A stretch of 64,000 nt of DNA from Cellulomonas telluris. Its GTDB lineage: Bacteria > Actinomycetota > Actinomycetes > Actinomycetales > Cellulomonadaceae. The position numbers and the translations under genes were made by a program. Positions 52,961 to 60,977 of the stretch are shown one piece after another (the stretch's first letter is position 1; the number at the start of each line of letters is the position of its first letter). The notes below the pieces were generated by a model, which was not told the origin of the DNA, ran no database searches, and saw only the letters and a list, made by a program, of their open reading frames with translations. Location of the stretch: the NCBI RefSeq assembly GCF_004886325.1, contig NZ_QXFN01000003.1, forward strand, positions 620,001 to 684,000, given 5' to 3'.

Positions 52961-53941
52961 TCAACGTAGCGCGCCCGGTCCGAGTTCGGTGATTCGCGCC
53001 GAGTACTCCCATAGCCGCTCCGCCTCGGACGGGTCGATGGCCCAGGGCGCGACACCGGGGCCGGCACCGTCAGGGGCGGCGACCGGCGCGATGTCGCAAT
53101 CCTCGCAGTACACGCCGGTGCGGTCGGCCAGTAGTGGCGAGGTCGCGGCCCAGACGATCGTCGCAGCGCCTTGCGCCGGCGTCTTGAACTCCGGTCCGGG
53201 CCGTCCCAGTTCGTCGATCCAGCCGAGCTCGATCTGCTCGGCGCGCGGTATGTGCCGCTGAAGGGGCGTGATGATGAGCCCTGGGTGGACCGAGTAGGCA
53301 AGGATTCCCCGATCGCGGCCGAGGACGCTCAGTTGGGTGGCGAAGAGGGCGTTGGCGGTCTTCGACTGTCCGTACGCTTGCCACCGATCGTAGGCGTGGT
53401 GCTCGAAGTGGATGTCGTCCCAGCGGATGCCCGTGATGCGGTGAGCGCCCGACGAGACGACGACGACGCGGGCCCCGACCGGGTTGAGCACGGGGACGAG
53501 CCGGTTGACCATGGCGAAGTGGCCGAGATGGTTGGTCGCGAACTGAAGTTCCCACCCGGCGCCGACTCGCTGCTCGGGGCATGCCATCACACCGGCGCCC
53601 GCAACGACCAGATCGACGGTGATCCTTCTGTCGGCAAGTTGGTCGGCGAAGCTGCGGATGCTCGCGCCATCGGCGAGGTCCATCTCGGCAACCTCGACAC
53701 CCTCGGTGCCGTGCAGCGCCTCACGCGCGGCGTTCGGGCGTCGGGCAGGCACGATCACCCGGGCCCCGGCGGTCGTGAGCGCTCGTGTGGTGGCCAGTCC
53801 GAGGCCGGAGTGCCCGCCCGTGACGACCGCCGTCATCCCGGACAGATCGGTGTCGGAGAGTACATCGTTGGCAGTACTAGTCGCCCCGAAGCCTGAGCGG
53901 AGGGGTCGTTGTTGCGCGAGCAGGTCGTTGAACGTCGTCAT
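52961..53941 (-). CDS. Short-chain dehydrogenase/reductase
   Basis: NAD(P)-dependent oxidoreductase of 326 residues with the classical SDR layout: cofactor motif VVTGGHSGLGLA near residue 39, NHLGHFAMV in the middle, catalytic Ser in VVVVSSGAHR and the YXXXK pair in YGQSKTAN. The length and the FEHHAYDRWQAYGQSK region resemble retinol-dehydrogenase/WWOX-like SDRs. The ATG lies seven bases after the -10 of a MerR-type promoter, so the mRNA should be leaderless. A MerR regulator is divergently encoded and its operator lies in this promoter. The substrate is unknown. Confidence 0.88.
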   Translation of the reverse strand: MTTFNDLLAQQRPLRSGFGATSTANDVLSDTDLSGMTAVVTGGHSGLGLATTRALTTAGARVIVPARRPNAAREALHGTEGVEVAEMDLADGASIRSFADQLADRRITVDLVVAGAGVMACPEQRVGAGWELQFATNHLGHFAMVNRLVPVLNPVGARVVVVSSGAHRITGIRWDDIHFEHHAYDRWQAYGQSKTANALFATQLSVLGRDRGILAYSVHPGLIITPLQRHIPRAEQIELGWIDELGRPGPEFKTPAQGAATIVWAATSPLLADRTGVYCEDCDIAPVAAPDGAGPGVAPWAIDPSEAERLWEYSARITELGPGALR

Positions 53942-53948
53942 ATCGGCG

Positions 53949-53979
53949 ACGGTAGGTTCTAGAGTCTGCTCTAGGTCAA
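53949..53979 (-). promoter_or_regulatory. MerR-type promoter of the SDR gene (19-base spacer with dyad)
   Basis: On the minus strand TTGACC (53974-53979) and TACCGT (53949-53954) are 19 bases apart, longer than normal and typical of MerR-controlled promoters. The spacer contains the perfect dyad CTAGAG-N4-CTCTAG (53959-53974). The -10 ends seven bases before the SDR start codon. Confidence 0.65.
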
Positions 53980-53993
53980 GCGGTGGAGGTGCG

Positions 53994-54461
53994 GTGACAA
54001 CGACGGCGGGTGGAGCCGCTCGGCACAATGCGCTGTCGATCGGTGAGGTCGCCCGACAAACGGGCCTGTCCGTGCACACGCTTCGTTGGTTCGAGCGTGA
54101 GGGCCTGTACCTCCGCCCCATCCCGCGCGCTGGTCAGCGCCGGGTGTTCGACTCGGCCGATGTCGCCTGGCTGTTGCTCTGCAACCGCCTCCGCGCTTCG
54201 GGTATGCCGATCGCCGAGATCCGGCGGTTCGCGGCGCTTGTACAGGCCGGCCCCGGGAATGAGGCCGAGCGCCTAGCCCTGCTCGAGGCACACGAGCAGG
54301 AGGTCCGTAAGCGGGTCACGATGCTGATGGAGTGCCTCGACATCATCCACGGAAAGGTTGATGTCTATCGGAGGCACCTCGCCGCTGGCACCGCCGACCG
54401 GTTGTGGGCACCACCGTTCGCCGACGTGGGCGCCGACGCTGCACGGCAACCGACGCCATAG
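53994..54461 (+). CDS. MerR-family transcriptional regulator (controls the divergent SDR gene)
   Basis: A 155-residue regulator with an N-terminal MerR winged HTH (LSIGEVARQTGLSVHTLRWFEREGL) followed by the dimerising coiled coil around residues 90-130 and a short tail. The GTG start is preceded by GGAGG at close spacing. Few cysteines occur in the effector region, so metal sensing is not suggested; small organic ligands or redox signals are more likely by family. The operator dyad is in the intergenic region directly upstream. Confidence 0.86.
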   Translation: MTTTAGGAARHNALSIGEVARQTGLSVHTLRWFEREGLYLRPIPRAGQRRVFDSADVAWLLLCNRLRASGMPIAEIRRFAALVQAGPGNEAERLALLEAHEQEVRKRVTMLMECLDIIHGKVDVYRRHLAAGTADRLWAPPFADVGADAARQPTP

Positions 54462-54546
54462 TCCGTCTGGAGATCGAGACCGCATCGACGATCTCTGAAT
54501 CGATGGATGGCTGCTGGTGGTAGATGGGTCGTCGCGCAGGTGCGGC

Positions 54547-55329
54547 TCATGCTGGCGTTGCCGGTGGCCGGATCTGGTCGAGGAAGGCTTGTGCGGCCGG
54601 GCTGGGGTTGAAGTCGCTCCAGGCGAGGTACTCGATGCGGACGGGGCCGTTCGCGACCTCGATGGTGCGGAGTCGGTCGTCGGCGGGGACGACGTCGGGG
54701 GCCAGGAGCGCAACCGCGAGGTCGTGCCTGACGAGGTCGAGGATGAGTCCGGTGCTGGTGGCTTCGAACGCGACTTCGCGAAACAGGCCGCGCGCCTGGA
54801 AGGCGCGGTCGGAGGGCGCTCGGCCCGGGGTGCCGGCAGGGAAGTCCACGAACGTCTCCTCCGTCAGGTTCTCGAGCCGCAGCCGCCGGCGGTGGGCGAG
54901 CGGGTGGTCTGCGGAGACGACCGCGACGAGGTTCTGACGGGCGAGCGTTCGCGTCCGCACGCCCTTGACGGACGCGGACTCCGGAAGCCCGAGGACGGCG
55001 ACGTCCATTCGCCCCTCGGCGATGGCGGTGATGAACTCGTCGCTGCCTCCGGTGCGCAGCGTGATCCGTACCTCGGGGTGGGCTTCGTGGAAGTCGCCGA
55101 TAGCGGCGGGCAGGTCGACGGCGGTGACCGTGGGGATCACCCCGATCGTCAAGGTGCCGCGAATCCGTCCGGCAGAGGCCGCAGCGTCGTTGACGGCGCG
55201 TTCGGCCGACCTCGTCTCGCCGTACTCGACGAGCTCGAGAACCCCAGCGACGAACGTCACTTCACCGTCGCTGAGCCCAGCGCCTCGACGGCCGCGAGAG
55301 CGGGCCTGACTGACCGATTCGGAGGCCGT
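54547..55329 (-). pseudogene. LysR regulator lacking its helix-turn-helix
   Basis: The open frame after a TGA at 55330-55332 starts inside the wing of a LysR DNA-binding domain (RRGAGLSDGEVTFVAG) and continues through the linker helix into a complete effector-binding domain (GTLTIGVIPTVTAVDLP to the C-terminus). The first ~45 residues, including the HTH, are missing, and the next gene starts where they should be. An internal ATG would give 237 residues without DNA-binding ability. Probably non-functional. Confidence 0.7.
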
Positions 55330-55339
55330 TCAGGAACGG
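55326..55339. repeat. Palindrome at the LysR truncation point
   Basis: CCGTTC-AG-GAACGG, a perfect six-base inverted repeat, contains the in-frame stop that ends the remaining LysR frame. It may be a hairpin behind the hydrolase gene or a recombination scar. Confidence 0.35.
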
Positions 55340-55388
55340 TCCTGGACGTCTCGAGACCAGATCGAGGTCCGACGTCGGCGGGCGGGCA

Positions 55389-55970
55389 CTACACGAGCGC
55401 CTCACCGACGATCGGCAGCTCGGTGATGCCCTCGGCCGCGAGAAAGTGACCCGCAGCGGGCACGACCCGGGCGGCGGTCCCGAGCTGTTCGGCCAGTCGG
55501 TCAGTGTGTGCGGGCGGGACGATCGAGTCGTTGTCCGAGCGGACGATCACGAGTCGGTTGACGTGGTCGCTGAGTCCGGTCACGTCGCAGCCGTCGCCGA
55601 TGAAGTCGTCCAGCTCGGGCAGAACGGGGAGCCGCTCGAGAAAGCCCGAGACAAGCACCAGGGCACCCAACCGCCAAGGGCCGACGAGCGAACGCAGATA
55701 ACGCAGCACCGACAGGCAGCCGAGACTGTGAGCGATCACGCTCACGTGTTCGTCCGGATCGCCGAGGGCGGCTCGGATGCTGTTATCCCACTGCCGGACA
55801 TCCGGTTCGAGCGGGTTCGGCAGTGCCGGGATCGTGACCCGGACGCCGGCGTCTTCGAGCTGTTCCGCAAGCCAGCCGAACCAGTGGTCTGCGGGCGTCG
55901 CCCCGTAGCCGTGAAAGATGATGGCACGCCGCGGGGTTGTCTCGGGATGCCGCGTTGTTGTGGTCGTCAT
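55389..55970 (-). CDS. RBBP9/YdeN-family serine hydrolase
   Basis: Small alpha/beta hydrolase of 193 residues. The N-terminal strand leads to FHGYGATPADHWFGWL, and the triad is Ser in VIAHSLGC, Asp in VRSDNDSIVPP and His in AAGHFLA, the pattern of the RBBP9/YdeN family. The biological substrate is unknown for the family in bacteria. The ATG lies eight bases from the -10 of a predicted MerR-type promoter. A MerR regulator is divergently encoded. Confidence 0.86.
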   Translation of the reverse strand: MTTTTTRHPETTPRRAIIFHGYGATPADHWFGWLAEQLEDAGVRVTIPALPNPLEPDVRQWDNSIRAALGDPDEHVSVIAHSLGCLSVLRYLRSLVGPWRLGALVLVSGFLERLPVLPELDDFIGDGCDVTGLSDHVNRLVIVRSDNDSIVPPAHTDRLAEQLGTAARVVPAAGHFLAAEGITELPIVGEALV

Positions 55971-55978
55971 GGCGCGGA

Positions 55979-56010
55979 ACAGTAGAGGTTGACGCCAGCG
56001 TGAAGGTCAA
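55979..56010 (-). promoter_or_regulatory. MerR-type promoter of the hydrolase gene (20-base spacer)
   Basis: On the minus strand TTGACC (56005-56010) and TACTGT (55979-55984) are 20 bases apart. The spacer holds the imperfect dyad TTCACGC-TG-GCGTCAA. The arrangement parallels the other MerR promoter near 53.96 kb. Confidence 0.5.
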
Positions 56011-56035
56011 GGCGAGCAGGCAGGAGGAGCGCAGG

Positions 56036-56386
56036 GTGCAGATCAGCGAGCTCGCGAGAGCGACGGGAGTGAGCGCGAGAGCGCTCCGCCACTACGAGGA
56101 CCGAGGACTGCTGATCCCCGGCCGCACGGGTGCCGGGTACCGGGACTACTCCGAGAGCGACGTCATCCGCGTCGCACAGATCAGAGCCATGATCGGCGCC
56201 GGCCTCAACACCGCCACGATCCAGCGCTACCTCGACTGCGTTCGCGTCGATGGCCATAGACCCTCGCTCACGATGTGCCCGGACCTCCGGGCTGAGCTGG
56301 ACTCCATCGCGGAGCGCCTCGCTGCGAAGCAGGCCGACCTCCGCAGGACGCAGCAACGGCTGAACGAACTCGCGTCAGCCGGCTGA
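56036..56386 (+). CDS. Small MerR-family regulator (controls the divergent hydrolase gene)
   Basis: A 116-residue MerR protein. HTH: ISELARATGVSARALRHYEDRGLL; wing: RTGAGYRDYSESD. It then has a dimerisation helix with almost no effector domain. The GTG was chosen because AGGAGG lies eight bases upstream and homology starts at once; an upstream GTG would add 12 residues. One Cys (LTMCPDL) is present, so metal binding is not evident. Confidence 0.86.
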   Translation: MQISELARATGVSARALRHYEDRGLLIPGRTGAGYRDYSESDVIRVAQIRAMIGAGLNTATIQRYLDCVRVDGHRPSLTMCPDLRAELDSIAERLAAKQADLRRTQQRLNELASAG

Positions 56387-56606
56387 CAACGGTTCGTGGA
56401 CTGGACGTCACTCGCTCGACGCCGCGGGGTGCGCACTCAGCCGGGCGACCTCAGTGCGGAACGTGGCCTCCCACTCCGGACGTGCGCGACGAGCGTGACC
56501 CTCAGCGCCCCCTGCTGTCAGGGGCCCGACATCGGTCGCCGTAGAGGCGAGCGGACCGTCGGGACCCTAGCGCCATTCAGCCGACGGTGGAACCCCGACA
56601 TGGTGT

Positions 56607-56662
56607 ATCAGAACCGACGATCCTGAGGCGCATCAGAACCGGCGCCTGGGCGTTTCAAAACC
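56607..56662 (+). repeat. Three degenerate repeats, possible IS21-like terminal repeats
   Basis: ATCAGAACC (56607), ATCAGAACC (56632) and TTCAAAACC (56654) occur at 25- and 22-base spacing with similar flanks. This pattern resembles the multiple terminal repeats of IS21-type elements. The rest of the 332-base gap (56387-56718) contains no gene. Confidence 0.35.
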
Positions 56663-56718
56663 TGCCCGAAGCGCCCGCGCTCCACCGGAGCCAGGGCGTG
56701 CCGTGTGTCAGGATGCGG

Positions 56719-58581
56719 CTATTCCACGCGAGCCCGAGCATGCGCAAAGATGCGGGCCGCGCCAGCGGCCAGGAGCAGTCCGAGAAGGATGAACGCCACT
56801 GCGGCCGGCAGCTGGAGATCCTCCGGCAGCGAGAGGGCGACGAACCAGCCCGTGATGCCGCTGTCGGCCAGCAGGTGGACGGCTGCGACGAGGCCCTGCG
56901 GCACCGCCGCGAGGATCGCGGCGATGAACAAGGTCCAGAACGCGGCGCTCTCCGCCGGTCGCATGCTCTCGAACCCGGACACGCGCGACACTCGGTCGCG
57001 TTCGGCGGTTGCGTCTGTCCCGATCCCGCTCTCGTCCGTTTCTGCATCCGCCGCGTCGTCGGTCGTGCCGGACCGCATCGTGTGCATCAGCTCGGGGCCC
57101 CGCTGCGAGAGCCGGACGATGGCCGCCCGCCCCAGCACCCAGGGCGCAAGGACGGCGGTCGCGCACGCCGATGCGACGGGCCCCCACCTCGACCATCCGT
57201 CACCCGCGAGCGTCGCAGCCGCCAGCAGACCGACGGTGGGGGCGGCGAGCACGAGCGCTGCCGCGATCGCTACGAACCCCGGTCCGGTGAGGTCGCTGTG
57301 ACCGGCCGGTGAGTGCTTGGTGGTGTGAGGGTCCGCGACGGGCACCAGGGCGTAGACCGAGAGGAGCACCACCAGGCCCGAGCTGGCGCCGAGCAGGGCG
57401 AGGAACGAGCAGACCGCCCAGGGCACCAGGGCCGGATCCGGGTGGAGAAGACACCCCGCTGCCGTGAAGGCGGCCCCGAGCCCACCGAAGACGACCAGCC
57501 ACGCGAGCTGCCGCCCACGCACGTCCTCGCGCAGTGCACCCGGAGCCAGCAGCAGCATCCACAGGGACGTGCCGCTGGCGCCGTAGAGGTTGCAGCTGGT
57601 GGCCACGCCGAGGAGCACCAGCGCGACGCCCGTGAAGGGGAGCAGCCCTCCGAAGCCGATGACGAGCGGCAGGGCGGTCGTCCCGAGTGCGTATGCCACC
57701 GGCAGCACGACGTCCTGCAGGCGGAGGGAGTCACGTCTCCAGCCGAGGAGCTCCTTCCGCAGTGCGCTGACCGGCGAGGCCGTCGCACGTCGCGGCGCCC
57801 GGACGACCGAGGCGCGAAGGGGGGCGGCCGTCACCACGCGTGTCCACCAGAGGTAGAGCAGCACACCGAGAGCGGCCAGAGCACCGAGCAGAGCGAGAGC
57901 CAGCCCCCACTCACCCCCGCCCGCAGCGTCGACGGCGAGCAGCCCCCAGCTGCTCGGCAGAACCGCCAGTGCGGTACCCAGCCCTCCCGGAAGGCCGGTC
58001 TCGGCGTGGACCATGATGGCGATGAGAAGGATCCAGCTGTGCTGGGCCACCACGATGATGGCGGCCGTGACGACCGAGCTGATCGCCGCCCCCACGCGCG
58101 ACCTCGACACGGCGGCGAACCAGATCGCCGTGAGGCGCGCGGCGACGATCACGACCAGGACGCTCAGCAGCGTCGCCGGGACGGAGACGAGGACCGCACC
58201 CGGTCCGAGCGGGATGGCGGCGACGACGATCGTGGCGAAGGCGGCCAGTGCGACCATGGCGGGCAGGCCGGTGCAGGCAGCGGCGAGCAGGCCTCTCGTC
58301 AGGGTGCTGCGCCTGACCGGGTGGAGCCGGAAGAACTGCCCTGTCAGCTCGGGCCCGCCGGTGAAGCTGGGGGCCACCATCCACCCGATCAGCCAGAGCC
58401 CCAGTGCGAGGCAGACGAGGTCCCGTCGGGCCGCGGGAGGGATCTCCAGCAGCGCGAGCAGGAGCGTGGTGCCCGCGAGCGAGAAGCCCAGGGTGGCACC
58501 GAGCGCCCGCTGCGCGGCTTTGCCGCCGGCGACCCGGTTGCGGACGAGGGTGCGGTCGAGCTGGACGATCACGTCAGCCAT
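56719..58581 (-). CDS. ABC transporter permease
   Basis: A 620-residue membrane protein with about twelve to fourteen hydrophobic segments and a hydrophilic loop at about residues 480-530 (HTMRSGTTDDAADAETDESG region). It overlaps the start-proximal ATPase gene by 13 bases, so it is the membrane partner of that ATPase. The transported substrate is not evident; such TetR-controlled ABC-2-like exporters are often drug or lipid exporters, which is inference. Third gene of the reductase-ATPase-permease operon. Confidence 0.82.
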   Translation of the reverse strand: MADVIVQLDRTLVRNRVAGGKAAQRALGATLGFSLAGTTLLLALLEIPPAARRDLVCLALGLWLIGWMVAPSFTGGPELTGQFFRLHPVRRSTLTRGLLAAACTGLPAMVALAAFATIVVAAIPLGPGAVLVSVPATLLSVLVVIVAARLTAIWFAAVSRSRVGAAISSVVTAAIIVVAQHSWILLIAIMVHAETGLPGGLGTALAVLPSSWGLLAVDAAGGGEWGLALALLGALAALGVLLYLWWTRVVTAAPLRASVVRAPRRATASPVSALRKELLGWRRDSLRLQDVVLPVAYALGTTALPLVIGFGGLLPFTGVALVLLGVATSCNLYGASGTSLWMLLLAPGALREDVRGRQLAWLVVFGGLGAAFTAAGCLLHPDPALVPWAVCSFLALLGASSGLVVLLSVYALVPVADPHTTKHSPAGHSDLTGPGFVAIAAALVLAAPTVGLLAAATLAGDGWSRWGPVASACATAVLAPWVLGRAAIVRLSQRGPELMHTMRSGTTDDAADAETDESGIGTDATAERDRVSRVSGFESMRPAESAAFWTLFIAAILAAVPQGLVAAVHLLADSGITGWFVALSLPEDLQLPAAVAFILLGLLLAAGAARIFAHARARVE

Positions 58582-59387
58582 GACAGCTCCTGATCGTGGT
58601 CGTCGTGCGGTCGCCCGGCCGCGCTGAGGAACGCCTCCTCGAGCGTTCCCTGGCTGAGGACGTCGGCCATGGGCGCGGTGCGCACGATGCGACCGCCGAC
58701 CATGATCGACACCGCATCGCAGAGGTGCTCCACCAGGAGCATGGAGTGACTCGACATCACCACCGACCCGCCGGCGCCCACGAACTGCTCGAGGATCCCT
58801 CGTATCGCGATCGCCGACAGCGGGTCCACCGCCTCGAAGGGCTCGTCCAGCACGAGGACGCGCGGGGCGTGGAGGAGGGCGACGGCGATGCCGATCTTCT
58901 TGCGCATACCGGTGGAGTAGTCCCGCACCAGGGTGCGGGAGGCGGACCCGTCCAGCTCCAGCAACCGCAGCAGGTCGTTCGCCCGTGAACCGACGGTGGC
59001 CGGCGCCATCCCGTGCAGTCGCCCCCAGTACCCGAGGAGCTCACTCCCGGACAGGTGCTCGGGCAGAGCGAGGTTGTCGGGCAGGACACCCAGCAGTCGA
59101 CGCGCGTCCAGCGGTTGACGCCAGACGTCCAGGCCGAACACCTTCGACGACCCGGCGTCGGGTCGGTCCAGCCCGACCGTGCAGGCGATCAACGTGGACT
59201 TCCCGGCTCCGTTGGGCCCCAGGAGCCCGGTGAACGACCCCGGCTCGACGACCAGGTCGACGCCGTCGACAGCGGTCGTGTCCCCGAAGGCGCGGCGCAG
59301 ACCGCTGACGAGCAGTGCCGGGGTGGCGTCGTCCGCTGCTCGTGGTGTGGGTGTCATCGGTGCTCGGTCCTTCGTCCAGGTGCTCAT
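58569..59387 (-). CDS. ABC transporter ATP-binding protein
   Basis: A 272-residue ATPase of the ABC-2/CcmA type: Walker A LLGPNGAGKST, Q-loop region VLPDNLALPE, signature DYSTGMRKKIGIA, Walker B VLVLDEPFEAVD and H-loop SSHS. The C-terminal tail is short. Its ATG overlaps the stop of the upstream reductase gene (ATGA), and its end overlaps the permease start by 13 bases. A Met ten residues later is also possible as start. Confidence 0.9.
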   Translation of the reverse strand: MSTWTKDRAPMTPTPRAADDATPALLVSGLRRAFGDTTAVDGVDLVVEPGSFTGLLGPNGAGKSTLIACTVGLDRPDAGSSKVFGLDVWRQPLDARRLLGVLPDNLALPEHLSGSELLGYWGRLHGMAPATVGSRANDLLRLLELDGSASRTLVRDYSTGMRKKIGIAVALLHAPRVLVLDEPFEAVDPLSAIAIRGILEQFVGAGGSVVMSSHSMLLVEHLCDAVSIMVGGRIVRTAPMADVLSQGTLEEAFLSAAGRPHDDHDQELSWLT

Positions 59388-59971
59388 GCGTCGTGACGGG
59401 CGACGTACTCCTCGACGACGACCCCCGACTCGAAGGGCCGCGCCGAGACGAGATCGAACCGGCGTGGAGCGTACGGCGCCCGGCCGAACAGCGGGATGCC
59501 GGATCCGAAGGCGAACGGGTTGCGCTTGAGCACGAGGCGGTCGATCTGGTCGATGAGCGTGCCGGCGAGCTCGCCGCCGCCACAGAGCCAGATGTCGAGG
59601 CCCTCCTCCTCCTTCAGCTCGCGCACCGTGGCGACGGGGTCGTGCATGAGCGTGATGCCCGGCGCCACCTGCTTGTCGCTGCGGCTCGCGACGTACTGAC
59701 GCAGATGGGGGTACGGGCTGTCGACCCCGATCTCCATCCCGGGCAGCAGGGTGTTCCAGCCCATCACGACGGTGTCGAACCGCGTACCCGGCGCCGAGAG
59801 GCCGAGGGCTGCCAGGACGTGGCTGGGGATCGCGTCCCCCAGCTCCCCGAACATGACCGAGGAGTGGTCACCCTCCACGAGGAAGGCATCGAAGCCGCCG
59901 TCGGGGGCGGCGATGTGGCCGTCGAGAGAGACGGCGACGTAGTAGACGAGCTCGCGCAACTCGCGCTCCAA
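59384..59971 (-). CDS. Dihydrofolate-reductase/RibD-C-family reductase
   Basis: A 195-residue protein of the RibD C-terminal/DHFR-like fold: N-terminal VYYVAVSLDGHIAAPDGG, central VVMGWNTLLPGM and the nucleotide-loop LCGGGELAGTLIDQ. Family members include many small NADPH-dependent reductases of unknown substrate next to regulators. A TTG start is proposed because no ATG or GTG fits: an ATG at 59980 runs into a stop after two codons. First gene of the operon with the ABC pair. TetR divergent. Confidence 0.8.
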   Translation of the reverse strand: MERELRELVYYVAVSLDGHIAAPDGGFDAFLVEGDHSSVMFGELGDAIPSHVLAALGLSAPGTRFDTVVMGWNTLLPGMEIGVDSPYPHLRQYVASRSDKQVAPGITLMHDPVATVRELKEEEGLDIWLCGGGELAGTLIDQIDRLVLKRNPFAFGSGIPLFGRAPYAPRRFDLVSARPFESGVVVEEYVARHDA

Positions 59972-59973
59972 TC

Positions 59974-60031
59974 ACGACATCAGTAGTGGTCGAGGAGACA
60001 CTACGACACCTGTTGTGGTTTGCGCTACCCT
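59974..60031. promoter_or_regulatory. Divergent promoter region with two TetR-type operator candidates
   Basis: Two 17-base imperfect palindromes of the form ACGACA-N-C-N-GT-N-GTGGT (59974-59990 and 60003-60019) are 14/17 identical and 29 bases apart. TACCCT (60026-60031) is the -10 for the TetR gene, six bases from its ATG. On the minus strand TACTGA (59980-59985) is eight bases from the reductase TTG. Confidence 0.55.
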
Positions 60032-60037
60032 CGGGTC

Positions 60038-60604
60038 ATGGCCAGGAACGCCGACCGCCGAGCCGCACTCGCTGACGCAGGCATCCACGTCCTGGCCCGG
60101 TCGGGTGCACGTGGACTCACCCACCGTGCCGTCGACGCCGAAGCCGGGACGCCTCGGGGGACCGCGTCGAACTACTTCCCCACGCGAGACGCCCTGGTCG
60201 CCGAGCTGGTGAGCCGCATCGGAGAGCGTCTGACCCCCGACCCGGAACTGCTCGCGTCGCGCGCGACGCAGAAGCCCACACGCGCGCTGTTCGCCACCTA
60301 CATCCGCGACGTGGTCGCCCGGCTCAGCGCGGACCCCGACGTCTCGCTCGCCCTGTTCGAGCTGCGGCTCGAGGCGGTCAGGCGTCCCTCGGTCGCCGAG
60401 GCGCTGGGCGCCTGGCGTCGACGCGCCTTCGAGGGCGACGTCGTCTTCACCACCCAGGCCGGCCTGCCCGGGACGCGCAGCGAGATCGCACTCTTCCACT
60501 ACGCCCTCGACGGGCTCATGCTCGACCGGCTGACCGTGCCGATCGACCCCGAGACCTCCACCGACGAGATCGTCGAGCAGCTCGTCTCTCGGCTGCTTGC
60601 CTGA
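60038..60604 (+). CDS. TetR-family transcriptional regulator
   Basis: A 188-residue regulator with an N-terminal HTH (RAALADAGIHVLARSGARGL, then PRGTASNYFPTRDALVAEL) and an all-helical ligand-binding domain. The ATG at 60038 was preferred to an upstream start because TACCCT lies six bases ahead. It is divergent from the reductase-ABC operon, with operator-like repeats in between, so it likely represses that operon and itself. Ligand unknown. Confidence 0.88.
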   Translation: MARNADRRAALADAGIHVLARSGARGLTHRAVDAEAGTPRGTASNYFPTRDALVAELVSRIGERLTPDPELLASRATQKPTRALFATYIRDVVARLSADPDVSLALFELRLEAVRRPSVAEALGAWRRRAFEGDVVFTTQAGLPGTRSEIALFHYALDGLMLDRLTVPIDPETSTDEIVEQLVSRLLA

Positions 60605-60662
60605 GCCCCCTGCTGACCGAGTCGAGGCGAAGGAGCGCCCGGAACGGTGTCGCGGAGCGGTC

Positions 60663-60977
60663 TCATGCGGTCCAGCCGACCAGCCGCAGCAGCGCGGCGA
60701 CGGCGGCCGCCACCACGACCACGACGAGGAACGGCGCGCGCAGCCGCAGCAGGACGCCCGCGACCACGACCGCCGGCACGCGCGCATCGAGCACGACCGC
60801 CATGCCGGATCCGACCGTCTGCACCGCGACGAGCGCGCCCAGCAGGGCGACCGTGAGCAGATCGGCGATCCGGACGGAGCGCTCGTGCTCGAGCCAGCCG
60901 GCGGGCACGAGGTACCCGACGACCTTCAGCGCCAGGCAGATCACGGCGGCCAGCAGGGTCGCGGTCCACATCGTCAT
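60663..60977 (-). CDS. azlD: AzlD-family branched-chain amino acid exporter small subunit
   Basis: A 104-residue protein with three to four hydrophobic segments covering almost its full length (TLLAAVICLALKVVGYLVPA first), matching the AzlD family in size and pattern. AzlD works with AzlC to export branched-chain amino acids. The ATG overlaps the azlC stop by four bases (ATGA), so the two are coupled. Confidence 0.87.
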   Translation of the reverse strand: MTMWTATLLAAVICLALKVVGYLVPAGWLEHERSVRIADLLTVALLGALVAVQTVGSGMAVVLDARVPAVVVAGVLLRLRAPFLVVVVVAAAVAALLRLVGWTA

